Part shown: piece after piece, positions 26,254 to 34,053 of the stretch
Position numbering within the stretch: position 1 is the first letter of the stretch
Layout: each line of letters starts with the position of its first letter
Assembly (NCBI RefSeq): GCF_002879885.1
Contig: NZ_PNYA01000003.1
Coordinates: 1-64,000 of the forward strand
Length of the DNA: 64,000 nucleotides
Origin: Trinickia dabaoshanensis
GTDB taxonomy: Bacteria > Pseudomonadota > Gammaproteobacteria > Burkholderiales > Burkholderiaceae
Direction: 5' to 3'
Notes under the pieces: model-generated
What the model was told of the DNA's origin: nothing
Databases searched by the model: none
The model's input: only the letters and a program-made list of their open reading frames with translations
Made by a program: the position numbers and the translations under genes

Positions 26254-26934
26254 ATGTTGAACACGCATGACGAAATCATTGGAGCCGCACGGAGTTATGT
26301 TCGAGCGCAGATGCCCGAGGATTACACCGGCCACGACTACCTACACGTGGAGCGCGTGTGGAAGCTCGCAAAACAAATTGCAGCCGAGTGCGGTGCTAAC
26401 GCGACGATAGTGGAACTTGCGGCACTGTTCCACGACATTTCCGATTACAAACTGAACGGAGGGAGCGAGACGGACGGACCGGAAAAAGCCCGATGTTGGA
26501 TTGAGGGCGCCACGAGGTCCCCGTCGATAGCTGATAAGGTAGCGCAGATCATCCTCGACATCCCTTTTCGAGGAGCCTTGTCACCCGCAGGCCCACCGCT
26601 GTCAATCGAGGCTCAATGTGTGCAGGACGCAGACCGTCTCGATGCGATCGGCGCAATCGGCATCGCACGGGCCTTCGCATTCGGCGGCGCTATGAAACAG
26701 AAGATGCTGAGTGCCGACATCAAGCCCGCACTTCACTCGTCATTCGCACAATACAAGAGAAAGAATGGCACGACGGTCAACCATTTCTACGAGAAGTTGT
26801 TGCTTTTAACCGCTCGGATGAATACACCGGCCGGGCGCCGAATCGCCGAGACGAGACATGCTTTGATGCTCGAATTTCTCCGGCAGTTGAGCGATGAAAC
26901 GGGGATGGAGTTCGGCATACCGGATGAAAACTGA
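26254..26934 (+). CDS. HD domain phosphohydrolase
   Basis: A 226-residue protein of the YedJ/YpgQ-like HD group. Metal ligands are visible: GHDYLHVERVWKLA (His27, His31), ELAALFHDISDYKL (HD pair at 60-61) and VQDADRLDAIGAIGIARAF (Asp). It ends in a long helical region with LLLLTARMNTPAGRRIAETRH. Relatives hydrolyse nucleotides or are uncharacterised phosphohydrolases. The ATG at 26254 follows CGGAGCGG. GC content is lower than in flanking genes and codon choice is less GC-biased, suggesting acquisition by transfer. It is isolated, with no operon partner. Confidence 0.85.
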   Translation: MLNTHDEIIGAARSYVRAQMPEDYTGHDYLHVERVWKLAKQIAAECGANATIVELAALFHDISDYKLNGGSETDGPEKARCWIEGATRSPSIADKVAQIILDIPFRGALSPAGPPLSIEAQCVQDADRLDAIGAIGIARAFAFGGAMKQKMLSADIKPALHSSFAQYKRKNGTTVNHFYEKLLLLTARMNTPAGRRIAETRHALMLEFLRQLSDETGMEFGIPDEN

Positions 26935-27004
26935 CACGCGACGCGCTACGGAGGCATCCGCGAACTCGAAAATGAAGACCGGTGCAAGAGTTCGCGTGAT
27001 CGCC

Positions 27005-27379
27005 TCAGCCCGGTAACCGCGGATAGCTCGAACTGTTTGGCGGTGGAGCGTCTGCCGCGCTCGTTGACGGCGCCGCTGGCTCGCCAGCTGCTGCCGCCTC
27101 CTCATCCGCCACCCCGCTCTCGAGCCTGTACAGCCAAGCCAGCAACTCGGCCACCGCCTTGTAAAGCTCGGGCGGAATCCGCGAGTCGAGATCGACCTGC
27201 ATCAGAAGCGACACCATCTCCGGCGCGCGATGCACGTAAAGCCCGGCTTCCTGCGCGCGCTGGATGATCATTTCCGCCACGAGCCCATAGCCCTTCGCCA
27301 CGACGCGCGGCGCCTTATCGCCGCCCTTCGCGTCGTAGGCCAGCGCCGCCGCGCTCGTGCGACGTTCGCGCCGGCTCAT
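27005..27379 (-). CDS. FlhB-like cytoplasmic-domain protein (FhlB/YlqH type)
   Basis: A 124-residue protein corresponding to the small C-terminal domain of FlhB/YscU: SAAALAYDAKGGDKAPRVVAKGYGLVAEMIIQRAQEAGLYVHRAPEMVSLLMQVDLDSRIPPELYKAVAELLAWLYRLE. It lacks the membrane domain and the NPTH autocleavage site. Such stand-alone FlhB C-domains (FhlB, YlqH) can partly replace the FlhB C-terminus in export substrate switching. Its ATG overlaps the stop of the FliK-like gene (ATGA), so the hook-length-type protein and this FlhB domain are translationally coupled. That matches the known FliK-FlhB functional pairing. Confidence 0.88.
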   Translation of the reverse strand: MSRRERRTSAAALAYDAKGGDKAPRVVAKGYGLVAEMIIQRAQEAGLYVHRAPEMVSLLMQVDLDSRIPPELYKAVAELLAWLYRLESGVADEEAAAAGEPAAPSTSAADAPPPNSSSYPRLPG

Positions 27380-28941
27380 GATCCGCTCCATTCGAACGGA
27401 TCGTCGAACAGGCGATCGATCGGTGACGGCACGGGGCCGCCGGCCGCCGGCCCACGCCTGGACTGAGATCCAGCCTCGCCGCCCGACACCGCGCCGGCAT
27501 CCAATCCGCCCTCGCGCACTTCCACGTCCGAGACGTCGGAGACGTCCTTGGGCGCCTCGGCCTCGGCCGCCGCGCGAGCATAGGCCGATGTGGCCGCCGA
27601 TGCGCCGCCGCCCGGCGCCGCGGGCGCCGTTCCGCCGATCTCGCGGATTTGCAGTCCCGCCAATTCGATTCCCGCGGCCTCCAACCGGCGTCCGAACGAT
27701 GCGCCGCCCGCGGCAAGCTTGGCGGCGCCGCCAGGACTCGCTTGCACACGCACGATCAGTTGGGTGCCGTTCAGAACAAGGTCCGCATCGACGGTACCCA
27801 AGGTCGGCAAGGCCAGCGTCACCCGCGTACGCCAAGTCTGCTCGGCACCGTCGCTCTCGCCCGACGGCGCGCGCCGTTCGCGTTCCGGCTCGATCGTCCA
27901 ATCGAGCTTGGCACCCGGCCAGACCTCCCCGGTCCAGCGAAATTGCTGGGTGGCCAGGACGTCCAGTTGCTGACGCACGAGCGGAATGGTGGCGGGATGA
28001 ATCGAGGCGGCGATCGACGCGCGCACATCCGGCGGAAGGTTCGCCCCGTGAGCGGCGCCCGAACGACCGAAGGCGGCTTCCTCGAGCAGCGTCGTCTGCG
28101 CGCCGTGCCACGAGGCGCCGTCGGCGCCCGCGCCGGGATAGGAAGACGTGCCCGCGTGCGCGGCGGCGCCGAATGTAGGCAGCGAGAACTGCGGCGGCAA
28201 CTCGTGCGGCAGCCAGCCGCCGCCCGCGGGGACCGACGCGTCGGCTCCCGCCCAGTTGGGCGCGCCCGCCGCTCCATCGCCGGATCCCGGATTGCTCCAA
28301 TCGAGCGGCAGTTGGATGGCTTCGGCGGCGAGCCGTGTTTGGGGTTCGTTCGCGAGCGCCTCGGCCGAATAGCCGCCGGTTAGCCACTGCGCAAGGTGAG
28401 ATTCGTAGAAGATGCCCGACCCGTTAACGGTCTGTTCGAGCGCATCCGCCAGCGCCTGCACCGGCATTGCCGTCGCCGCCGCGCCAATACCGGCCGAGGC
28501 GGCCGAGGCGGCCGTCGAATCCGCCTGCGCGGCACCGGTCGCACCGGCCGCGGCCGCGTTTGCCGCCGTCGTGCCCGCACCGGCTGTCGCGGCCGCATCG
28601 CTCGCACCTCCGGCGAACAAACCTCCGCCGGCAGGCGTATCGATCGAGGGAGGCGAGGGCCAAATCGGGGCATCGCCGATGACCGCGGGCGTGGCCTCGC
28701 CGCCGAAGCGCGAAATGGCGTCGAGCGTCAAGGCAACTTCGGACAAGACGGCCTGTGCGGAGGCCGGAGGCGGGGTATCGGCCAGCGCCGCGGCCGCATC
28801 GGGCGGCGCCGGCACATCGACGGTCAGCCCCGTGGCACCCGATTGAGTCGGGCTCGTGCGCCCACCGGCGCCGACGCTGTCGAGCACGCTTTCGATGCGG
28901 CCGACGAGCATCGAGGCGAGAGCTGAGTCGATTCCTGTCAT
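27376..28941 (-). CDS. Second FliK-like flagellar hook-length control domain protein
   Basis: A 521-residue protein. The first about 160 residues are Ala/Gly/Thr-rich. The conserved Flg_hook-type C-terminal region runs from about residue 340 to 430 and includes WRTRVTLALPTLGTVDADLVLNGTQLIVRVQA and GRRLEAAGIELAGLQI. This is the pattern by which FliK senses hook length and interacts with FlhB. A separate canonical fliK exists at 36267, so this is a paralog. It lies in the fliS-fliT operon and overlaps the start of the flhB-like gene by four bases. It may be a dedicated partner of that FlhB domain. An end-tail of about 80 acidic and Gly-rich residues follows the domain. Confidence 0.8.
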   Translation of the reverse strand: MTGIDSALASMLVGRIESVLDSVGAGGRTSPTQSGATGLTVDVPAPPDAAAALADTPPPASAQAVLSEVALTLDAISRFGGEATPAVIGDAPIWPSPPSIDTPAGGGLFAGGASDAAATAGAGTTAANAAAAGATGAAQADSTAASAASAGIGAAATAMPVQALADALEQTVNGSGIFYESHLAQWLTGGYSAEALANEPQTRLAAEAIQLPLDWSNPGSGDGAAGAPNWAGADASVPAGGGWLPHELPPQFSLPTFGAAAHAGTSSYPGAGADGASWHGAQTTLLEEAAFGRSGAAHGANLPPDVRASIAASIHPATIPLVRQQLDVLATQQFRWTGEVWPGAKLDWTIEPERERRAPSGESDGAEQTWRTRVTLALPTLGTVDADLVLNGTQLIVRVQASPGGAAKLAAGGASFGRRLEAAGIELAGLQIREIGGTAPAAPGGGASAATSAYARAAAEAEAPKDVSDVSDVEVREGGLDAGAVSGGEAGSQSRRGPAAGGPVPSPIDRLFDDPFEWSGS

Positions 28942-29035
28942 GCCGCGTCCTTGCGCCCTCGTTCAGGCGCCTACCCTCTTTCGCGCGGGCGGTGCGCCGC
29001 AGGCCGGGAAAAATCGTTGGGTCAACCGCAGGCGC

Positions 29036-29365
29036 TCAACGCGCGCCGAACAGTTCCTTGAGTACGTGCGCCGGGCGCCGTGCCGAAAAAAAAGCGGACA
29101 AACGGGCGACGCTCGGATTCACCAAATCGCGAATCGCAGCATCGTCAGCCAAAATCTGGCGAATGAGGTCGTACTTACGCGATCTTTCGTGTTCGTCGAG
29201 CGGCAACCCGGCGTCCACCTCGCATAGCGCATCGACGAGCACGCGATATTCATCCTGCAACTCCGTCAATTCGTTCCAGAGTGCATCGCGTGCCGCCGAG
29301 AGCATCCGCGACGAGACAGCGGCAATCGCCTCGTAGCGGGCAAAATAGTCTGCTTTGGAATTCAT
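29036..29365 (-). CDS. fliT: Flagellar protein FliT (export chaperone)
   Basis: A 109-residue, mostly helical protein whose position directly after fliS, with a four-base overlap (ATGA), and whose length match FliT. The sequence starts MNSKADYFARYEAIAAVSSRMLSAARDALWNELTELQDEYRVLVDAL and ends in NPSVARLSAFFSARRPAHVLKELFGAR, with the expected C-terminal helix. FliT binds the filament cap protein FliD and, in enterics, FlhDC. fliD itself is not in this window, which is unusual as fliDST are commonly adjacent. Confidence 0.85.
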   Translation of the reverse strand: MNSKADYFARYEAIAAVSSRMLSAARDALWNELTELQDEYRVLVDALCEVDAGLPLDEHERSRKYDLIRQILADDAAIRDLVNPSVARLSAFFSARRPAHVLKELFGAR

Positions 29366-29799
29366 CGCTGCGTGTCCGCCTGCCCCTGCTGCGCCATCAT
29401 CCGCGCCGCTTCGACGCCAATGCCGATCCACGCTTCCTCGAGCGTCGCGAGCAGACCGTCCACTTCGATCAGCATCGCTTCGCTCTGAGCGATATTCGCC
29501 TCGAGCAATCTGCGCATCATGTAACTGTAGAGGGCGTCGAGCCGCAAGGCGATCTCGCCGCCGACTTCCTTGTTCAGCGATGCCTGCAAGCCGCTGCCGA
29601 TGATCCCGATGGCCTTGCTGATCGCCTCGCCGCGCGGGCCGATGTTGCCTTGCTGCAAATGCATGCGCGCCTGAGCGATAGCCTTGCGCGCGCCTTGGTA
29701 CAGCATGAGGATCAATCGATGCGGATTTGCGCCCATCACCCCTGTCTCGACGCCGACGCGCGCGTATGCACCCGCTCCAGCGTGTCCTTGGGAAAACAT
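29362..29799 (-). CDS. fliS: Flagellin export chaperone FliS
   Basis: A 145-residue helical chaperone. The start at 29799 follows GGAGAAG and gives MFSQGHAGAGAYARVGVETGVMGANPHRLILMLYQGARKAIAQARMHLQQG, the family signature (Y-x-x-V near the start, then PHxLIxMLYxGA). The C-terminal part DALYSYMMRRLLEANIAQSEAMLIEVDGLLATLEEAWIGI is also typical. FliS binds the C-terminal flagellin helix and prevents premature polymerisation. It leads the operon fliS-fliT-fliK-like-flhB-like, preceded by a possible sigma-28 promoter at 29922-29949. Confidence 0.95.
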   Translation of the reverse strand: MFSQGHAGAGAYARVGVETGVMGANPHRLILMLYQGARKAIAQARMHLQQGNIGPRGEAISKAIGIIGSGLQASLNKEVGGEIALRLDALYSYMMRRLLEANIAQSEAMLIEVDGLLATLEEAWIGIGVEAARMMAQQGQADTQR

Positions 29800-29921
29800 C
29801 GGCGCTTCTCCTTGTTGGTCGTGAATTAGCGAAACTTCAATCGGCACGACGGGCGCTCGAGCGAATCCGCCCCCGTCGGTACCGAGCGCGCCGTCGTACG
29901 AACGCGCAGGTCTTATCGCGG

Positions 29922-29949
29922 TTATCGGATCGCCTCGGGCAAAGCTTTA
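29922..29949 (-). promoter_or_regulatory. Possible sigma-28 (FliA) promoter upstream of fliS
   Basis: Minus strand reads TAAA (29946-29949), a 16-base spacer, then TCCGATAA (29922-29929). The -10 is one base off GCCGATAA and the spacer is one base longer than optimal. It lies 123 bases upstream of fliS. Confidence 0.45.
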
Positions 29950-29989
29950 GCCACCCGGGCGCACGAATTACGCGACGCCAAGCCCAGCC

Positions 29990-30331
29990 TCAAATCGACA
30001 TCTGCATGATGTCGTTATAGGCGGCCACGAGCTTGTTCCGGACTTGCAAGCCGAACTGCAGACCGATGTTCGCCTTTTGCATATCGACCATCACGTCGCT
30101 CAGCGACACGTTCGGCGAACCGAGTTCGAACGCCTTCGATTCCCCGTCCGCCTTGTTCTGATCGTCGCTGATCTTATCGAGCGAGCTCTTGAGCGCGGTG
30201 GCGAAGCTGCCCGCCGTCGCCGCGCCCGACGTCTGGCCGAGCGTCGCGGCCTTCGATTCGCCGGCGGCTTCGGCCGCCATGGACTGCATCTGCTGCAGCG
30301 CCGAGGTGAGCGGATTGACTGGAACGGTCAT
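29990..30331 (-). CDS. fliE: Flagellar hook-basal body protein FliE
   Basis: A 113-residue protein. The start ATG at 30331 follows TTTGGAGAAACC. The C-terminal half is diagnostic: [72 protein letters not shown], the FliE helical domain that links the MS ring to the rod. The N-terminal 45 residues are variable. It is divergent from fliFGHIJK, sharing a 258-base intergenic region that must contain both promoters. Confidence 0.95.
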   Translation of the reverse strand: MTVPVNPLTSALQQMQSMAAEAAGESKAATLGQTSGAATAGSFATALKSSLDKISDDQNKADGESKAFELGSPNVSLSDVMVDMQKANIGLQFGLQVRNKLVAAYNDIMQMSI

Positions 30332-30589
30332 GGTTTCTCCAAAAAAAGGGCCAAACACCGGCGCCTGACGAATGCGCGGCGCACTGACCCATCACGGAGA
30401 GTGAGCATAGCAGCGGCCCTTTTAGCAAACCCGTGAAACTAGGGGGAAAACCCGCTTCTATTCGACTGATTCAGTTGCCTAGCCGTATGGATAATCCCCA
30501 TCGTGAAAGTGTCCCGCCCGTCCTGACGCGGCTTCCCGCCCATCGGACTCGCCGGCCGGACACCCCCGCATTCCGGAGAAACCCGACGC

Positions 30590-32407
30590 ATGGATTCGCA
30601 GGCTAACTCTTTGATCAACCCCGATGCCCGCATGGGCCTCGCCAGTGCACAGCCCGGCGCAGCCGCGGCCGGCGCGCTGCAAGGCGCAGGCGTGGGCGCG
30701 GCAGGCGGCGCCGAATTCGGCGGTTTCGCCCAGCGGCTTTCGTCGCTCTCGCAGATGCGCGGCAACCCGCGCGCGCCGCTGATCGTTGCCGTGGCGGTGG
30801 TCGTGGCCATCGTGACCGCGCTCGTGCTCTGGAGCCGCACACCCGATTACCACGTGCTATATAGCGGTCTGTCCGATCAAGACGGCGGCACCATCATTGC
30901 CGCACTGCAGCAAGCGAACGTGCCCTATAAATTGTCGGAAGGCGGTACCGCCATCCTGGTGCCGTCCGATCAAGTCAACGACGTGCGCCTGAAGCTCGCC
31001 TCGCAAGGCCTGCCCAAGAGCGGTTCGGTCGGCATGGAGTTGATGGACAACGAGAAGTTCGGGATTAGCCAGTTCGCGGAGCAAGTGAACTATCAGCGCG
31101 CGTTGGAAGGTGAACTCGAACGCACGATTCAGTCGATCTCGGTCGTGCGCCAAGCGCGCGTGCATCTGGCGATTCCGAAGCCCACCGTGTTCGTGCGCGA
31201 CCGCGAGGCGCCGACGGCATCGGTGCTCGTCAATCTCTACCCGGGCCGTGTGCTCGACGAAGGGCAAGTTTCGGCGATCACCCATATGGTGGCGTCGAGC
31301 GTCTCCGATCTGCCGGTCAAGAACGTCACGATCGTCGACCAGGACGGCACGCTGCTCACGCAAAGCGCCTCCCTCGCCGGTCTGGACGCCTCGCAACTGA
31401 AATACGTTCAGCAAGTCGAGCACAACACGCAGCAACGGATCGACGCGATCTTGGCGCCGCTGTTCGGCGCGGGCAACGCCCACGCGCAAGTGAGCGCCGA
31501 CATCGACTTCTCGCAGCAAGAACAGACGGCCGAAGTCTACGGCCCGAACGGCAACCCGCAGCAGGCGGCGATCCGCAGCCAGCAAACGAGCCAAGCGACC
31601 GACATGACGCAAAGCGGCGCCTCGGGCGTGCCGGGCGCGCTGTCGAACACGCCGCCGCAACCGGCATCGGCACCCCTGGCCGTGGCGAGCGGCGCGCAAG
31701 CCACCGCCGGCGTGACGACGACGCCGATCAGCGAACGCAAGGACGCCACGACGAACTACGAGCTCGACAAGCACGTGAGCCACGTCGAACAAGCCAAGGG
31801 CGGCGTGAAGCGTCTGTCGGCCGCGGTCGTCATCAATTACCAACGCGTCGTCGACGCCAAGGGCCACGCGAGCATGCAGCCGCTCACGCCCGAGAAGCTC
31901 GCGCAGGTCACGCAGCTCGTGAAGGACGCGATGGGCTACGACGCCAAGCGCGGCGACTCGGTCAACATCGTGAACGCGACGTTTGAAACCGAAGCGGACC
32001 CGCTCGCGAACCTGCCGTGGTGGAAGCAGCCGCAAATCATCTCGCTGGCGATCCAAGCGGCGAAGTGGCTCGGCATCGGTCTCGTCGCACTGGTCTTGTA
32101 TCTGTTGATCATCAAGCCCGCGATGCGCCGTGCGTTCCCGCCGCCCTCCGAAGCGCAAGCAGCCGAGAACTCGGGCGTTGGCAGCATGCTGGACGGCCCC
32201 GGCGAGCCCGTGCTGCTCGACGGCGGCTCGCCTTCGCCGGTCACGACGGCGATGGAACTCGACAACGACATGGAGCAAAACCTCCTGGCGTTCGAAAGCG
32301 AGAAGCACAAGTTCGAACGGAACCTCGATTACGCGCGGACCATCGCGCGCAAGGATCCGAAGATCGTAGCGACGGTTGTCAAGAATTGGGTGTCCGATGA
32401 GCGCTGA
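30590..32407 (+). CDS. fliF: Flagellar MS-ring protein FliF
   Basis: A 605-residue inner-membrane protein with the standard FliF length and layout. A first membrane helix lies near residues 62-84 (LIVAVAVVVAIVTALVLW). The secretin-like periplasmic domain follows with DYHVLYSGLSDQDGGTIIAALQQANVPYKLSEGG and RALEGELERTIQSISVVRQARVHLAIPKPTVFVRDREAPTASV. A second membrane helix is WLGIGLVALVLYLLIIKPAMRR near residue 490. A cytoplasmic C-tail runs FERNLDYARTIARKDPKIVATVVKNWVSDE and binds FliG. Its stop overlaps the fliG start by 11 bases. Confidence 0.97.
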   Translation: MDSQANSLINPDARMGLASAQPGAAAAGALQGAGVGAAGGAEFGGFAQRLSSLSQMRGNPRAPLIVAVAVVVAIVTALVLWSRTPDYHVLYSGLSDQDGGTIIAALQQANVPYKLSEGGTAILVPSDQVNDVRLKLASQGLPKSGSVGMELMDNEKFGISQFAEQVNYQRALEGELERTIQSISVVRQARVHLAIPKPTVFVRDREAPTASVLVNLYPGRVLDEGQVSAITHMVASSVSDLPVKNVTIVDQDGTLLTQSASLAGLDASQLKYVQQVEHNTQQRIDAILAPLFGAGNAHAQVSADIDFSQQEQTAEVYGPNGNPQQAAIRSQQTSQATDMTQSGASGVPGALSNTPPQPASAPLAVASGAQATAGVTTTPISERKDATTNYELDKHVSHVEQAKGGVKRLSAAVVINYQRVVDAKGHASMQPLTPEKLAQVTQLVKDAMGYDAKRGDSVNIVNATFETEADPLANLPWWKQPQIISLAIQAAKWLGIGLVALVLYLLIIKPAMRRAFPPPSEAQAAENSGVGSMLDGPGEPVLLDGGSPSPVTTAMELDNDMEQNLLAFESEKHKFERNLDYARTIARKDPKIVATVVKNWVSDER

Positions 32408-33392
32408 AGGGGTCACGAAGAGCGCGCTTCTGCTGATGTCGATCGGCGAGGAAGAAGCCGCTGAAGTTTTCAAGTTTCTCGCACCGCGCGAAGTGCAAAA
32501 GATCGGTGCCGCGATGGCCGCGCTCAAGAACGTGACGCGCGAGCAAGTCGAGCACGTCTTGCAAGACTTCGTCAAGGAAGCCGAGCAGCACACGGCGATG
32601 TCGCTCGATTCGAACGACTACATTCGCTCCGTGCTCACCAAGGCGCTCGGCGAAGACAAGGCCGGCGTGCTGATCGACCGCATCTTGCAAGGCAGCGACA
32701 CGAGCGGTATCGAAGGCCTCAAGTGGATGGACTCGCCCGCCGTGGCCGAGCTCATCAAGAACGAGCACCCGCAGATCATCGCGACGATTCTCGTGCACTT
32801 GGACCGCGATCAAGCCTCGGAAATCGCGGCTTGCTTCACGGAGCGGCTGCGCAACGACGTGCTGCTGCGTATCGCGACGCTCGACGGCATTCAGCCGGCC
32901 GCGCTGCGCGAACTGGACGACGTGCTGACGGGCTTGCTCTCGGGCAGCGACAACCTGAAGCGCAGCCCGATGGGCGGTATCCGCACGGCGGCCGAAATCC
33001 TGAACTTCATGCCGAGCATGCACGAGGAATCGATTCTCGAGAACGTGCGCCAGTACGACGCCGATCTCGCGCAAAAGATCATCGACCAGATGTTCGTGTT
33101 CGAAAACCTGCTCGACCTCGAAGACCGCGCGATTCAGTTGCTGCTCAAGGAAGTGGAGTCGGAGGCGCTCATCATCTCGCTCAAGGGCGCACCGCCCGCG
33201 CTGCGTCAGAAGTTCCTCTCGAACATGTCGCAACGTGCGGCCGAGCTGCTCGCCGAAGACCTCGACGCACGCGGTCCGGTGCGGGTCTCGGAAGTGGAAA
33301 CGCAACAGCGTCGTATCTTGCAGATCGTGCGCAACCTGGCCGAAAGCGGCCAGATCGTAATCGGCGGAAAGGCGGAAGATGCATATGTCTGA
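32397..33392 (+). CDS. fliG: Flagellar motor switch protein FliG
   Basis: A 331-residue C-ring protein. The N-terminal domain that binds FliF begins TKSALLLMSIGEEEAAEVFKFLAPREVQKIG. The middle domain has LIKNEHPQIIATILVHLDRDQASEIAACF with the EHPQ motif. The C-terminal torque domain, with MFVFENLLDLEDRAIQLLLKEVESEALIISLKG, carries the charged residues that interact with MotA. The start at 32397 lies inside the end of fliF, giving translational coupling. FliG transmits stator torque and rotates with the MS ring. Confidence 0.97.
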   Translation: MSAEGVTKSALLLMSIGEEEAAEVFKFLAPREVQKIGAAMAALKNVTREQVEHVLQDFVKEAEQHTAMSLDSNDYIRSVLTKALGEDKAGVLIDRILQGSDTSGIEGLKWMDSPAVAELIKNEHPQIIATILVHLDRDQASEIAACFTERLRNDVLLRIATLDGIQPAALRELDDVLTGLLSGSDNLKRSPMGGIRTAAEILNFMPSMHEESILENVRQYDADLAQKIIDQMFVFENLLDLEDRAIQLLLKEVESEALIISLKGAPPALRQKFLSNMSQRAAELLAEDLDARGPVRVSEVETQQRRILQIVRNLAESGQIVIGGKAEDAYV

Positions 33393-34053
33393 TTCAGGCC
33401 GCTCGGACAAGAAGCCCGTCTCCGCGTACCAGCGCTGGGAGATGGCTTCGTTCGACCCGCCGCCGCCCCCCGATCCCGTCCGCGAAAACAAGCTCGCGCA
33501 GGAAATCCAGCGCATTCGCGCGGTCGCTCACCAGCAAGGGCTCGCCTCCGGGCACGTCGCCGGTCAGGCGATCGGCTACCAAGCCGGTTTCGACCAAGGC
33601 CACGCTCAAGGTCTGGAGAAGGGCCGGCAAGAAGCGCACGCCGAGGCGGCGCGCCTCGCCGGCCTGGCCGATTCCTTTAAAGCCGCGCTCGACGGCGCGC
33701 AAACGGAAATGGCGGAATCGCTCGTCGCGCTGGCGATCGACATCGCCCAGCAGGTGGTGCGCCAGCACGTCGCGCACGATCCGGCCGCCGTCATCGCGGC
33801 CGCCCGCGAGGTGCTCGCGGCCGAGCCGGCGCTGGCAGGCGCCCCGCAACTGATCGTCAACCCGGCCGATTTGCCCATCGTCGAAGCGTATTTGAAGGAC
33901 GAGCTCGAAACGCTCGGGTGGAACGTACGGACCGACGTCGCGGTGGAGCGCGGAGGATGCCGCGCGCAGGCCGCCACCGGCGAGATCGACGCCACGATCG
34001 GCTCGCGCTGGCAACGCGTCGCGGCCGCGCTTGGGAAGATAAGTCAATGGTGA
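33379..34053 (+). CDS. fliH: Flagellar assembly protein FliH
   Basis: A 224-residue regulator of the export ATPase. The N-terminal region includes [21 protein letters not shown] central helix has repeated Gly-rich GxxxG patterns ([29 protein letters not shown]), which are typical of FliH. The C-terminal domain runs [19 protein letters not shown] and [27 protein letters not shown]. FliH binds FliI and tethers it to the export gate. An in-frame ATG at 33385 is an equally plausible start. It overlaps fliG upstream and fliI downstream. Confidence 0.93.
   Translation: MHMSDSGRSDKKPVSAYQRWEMASFDPPPPPDPVRENKLAQEIQRIRAVAHQQGLASGHVAGQAIGYQAGFDQGHAQGLEKGRQEAHAEAARLAGLADSFKAALDGAQTEMAESLVALAIDIAQQVVRQHVAHDPAAVIAAAREVLAAEPALAGAPQLIVNPADLPIVEAYLKDELETLGWNVRTDVAVERGGCRAQAATGEIDATIGSRWQRVAAALGKISQW

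Noticed and set aside
25965-26270. 101-codon plus-strand frame before the HD gene
   Set aside because: No ribosome site or family resemblance, and it overlaps the well-supported start at 26254. It could be a decayed gene fragment but cannot be supported.
28980-29035. Possible short gene between the FliK-like gene and fliT
   Set aside because: Too short and without a start and ribosome site; it is the operon spacer.
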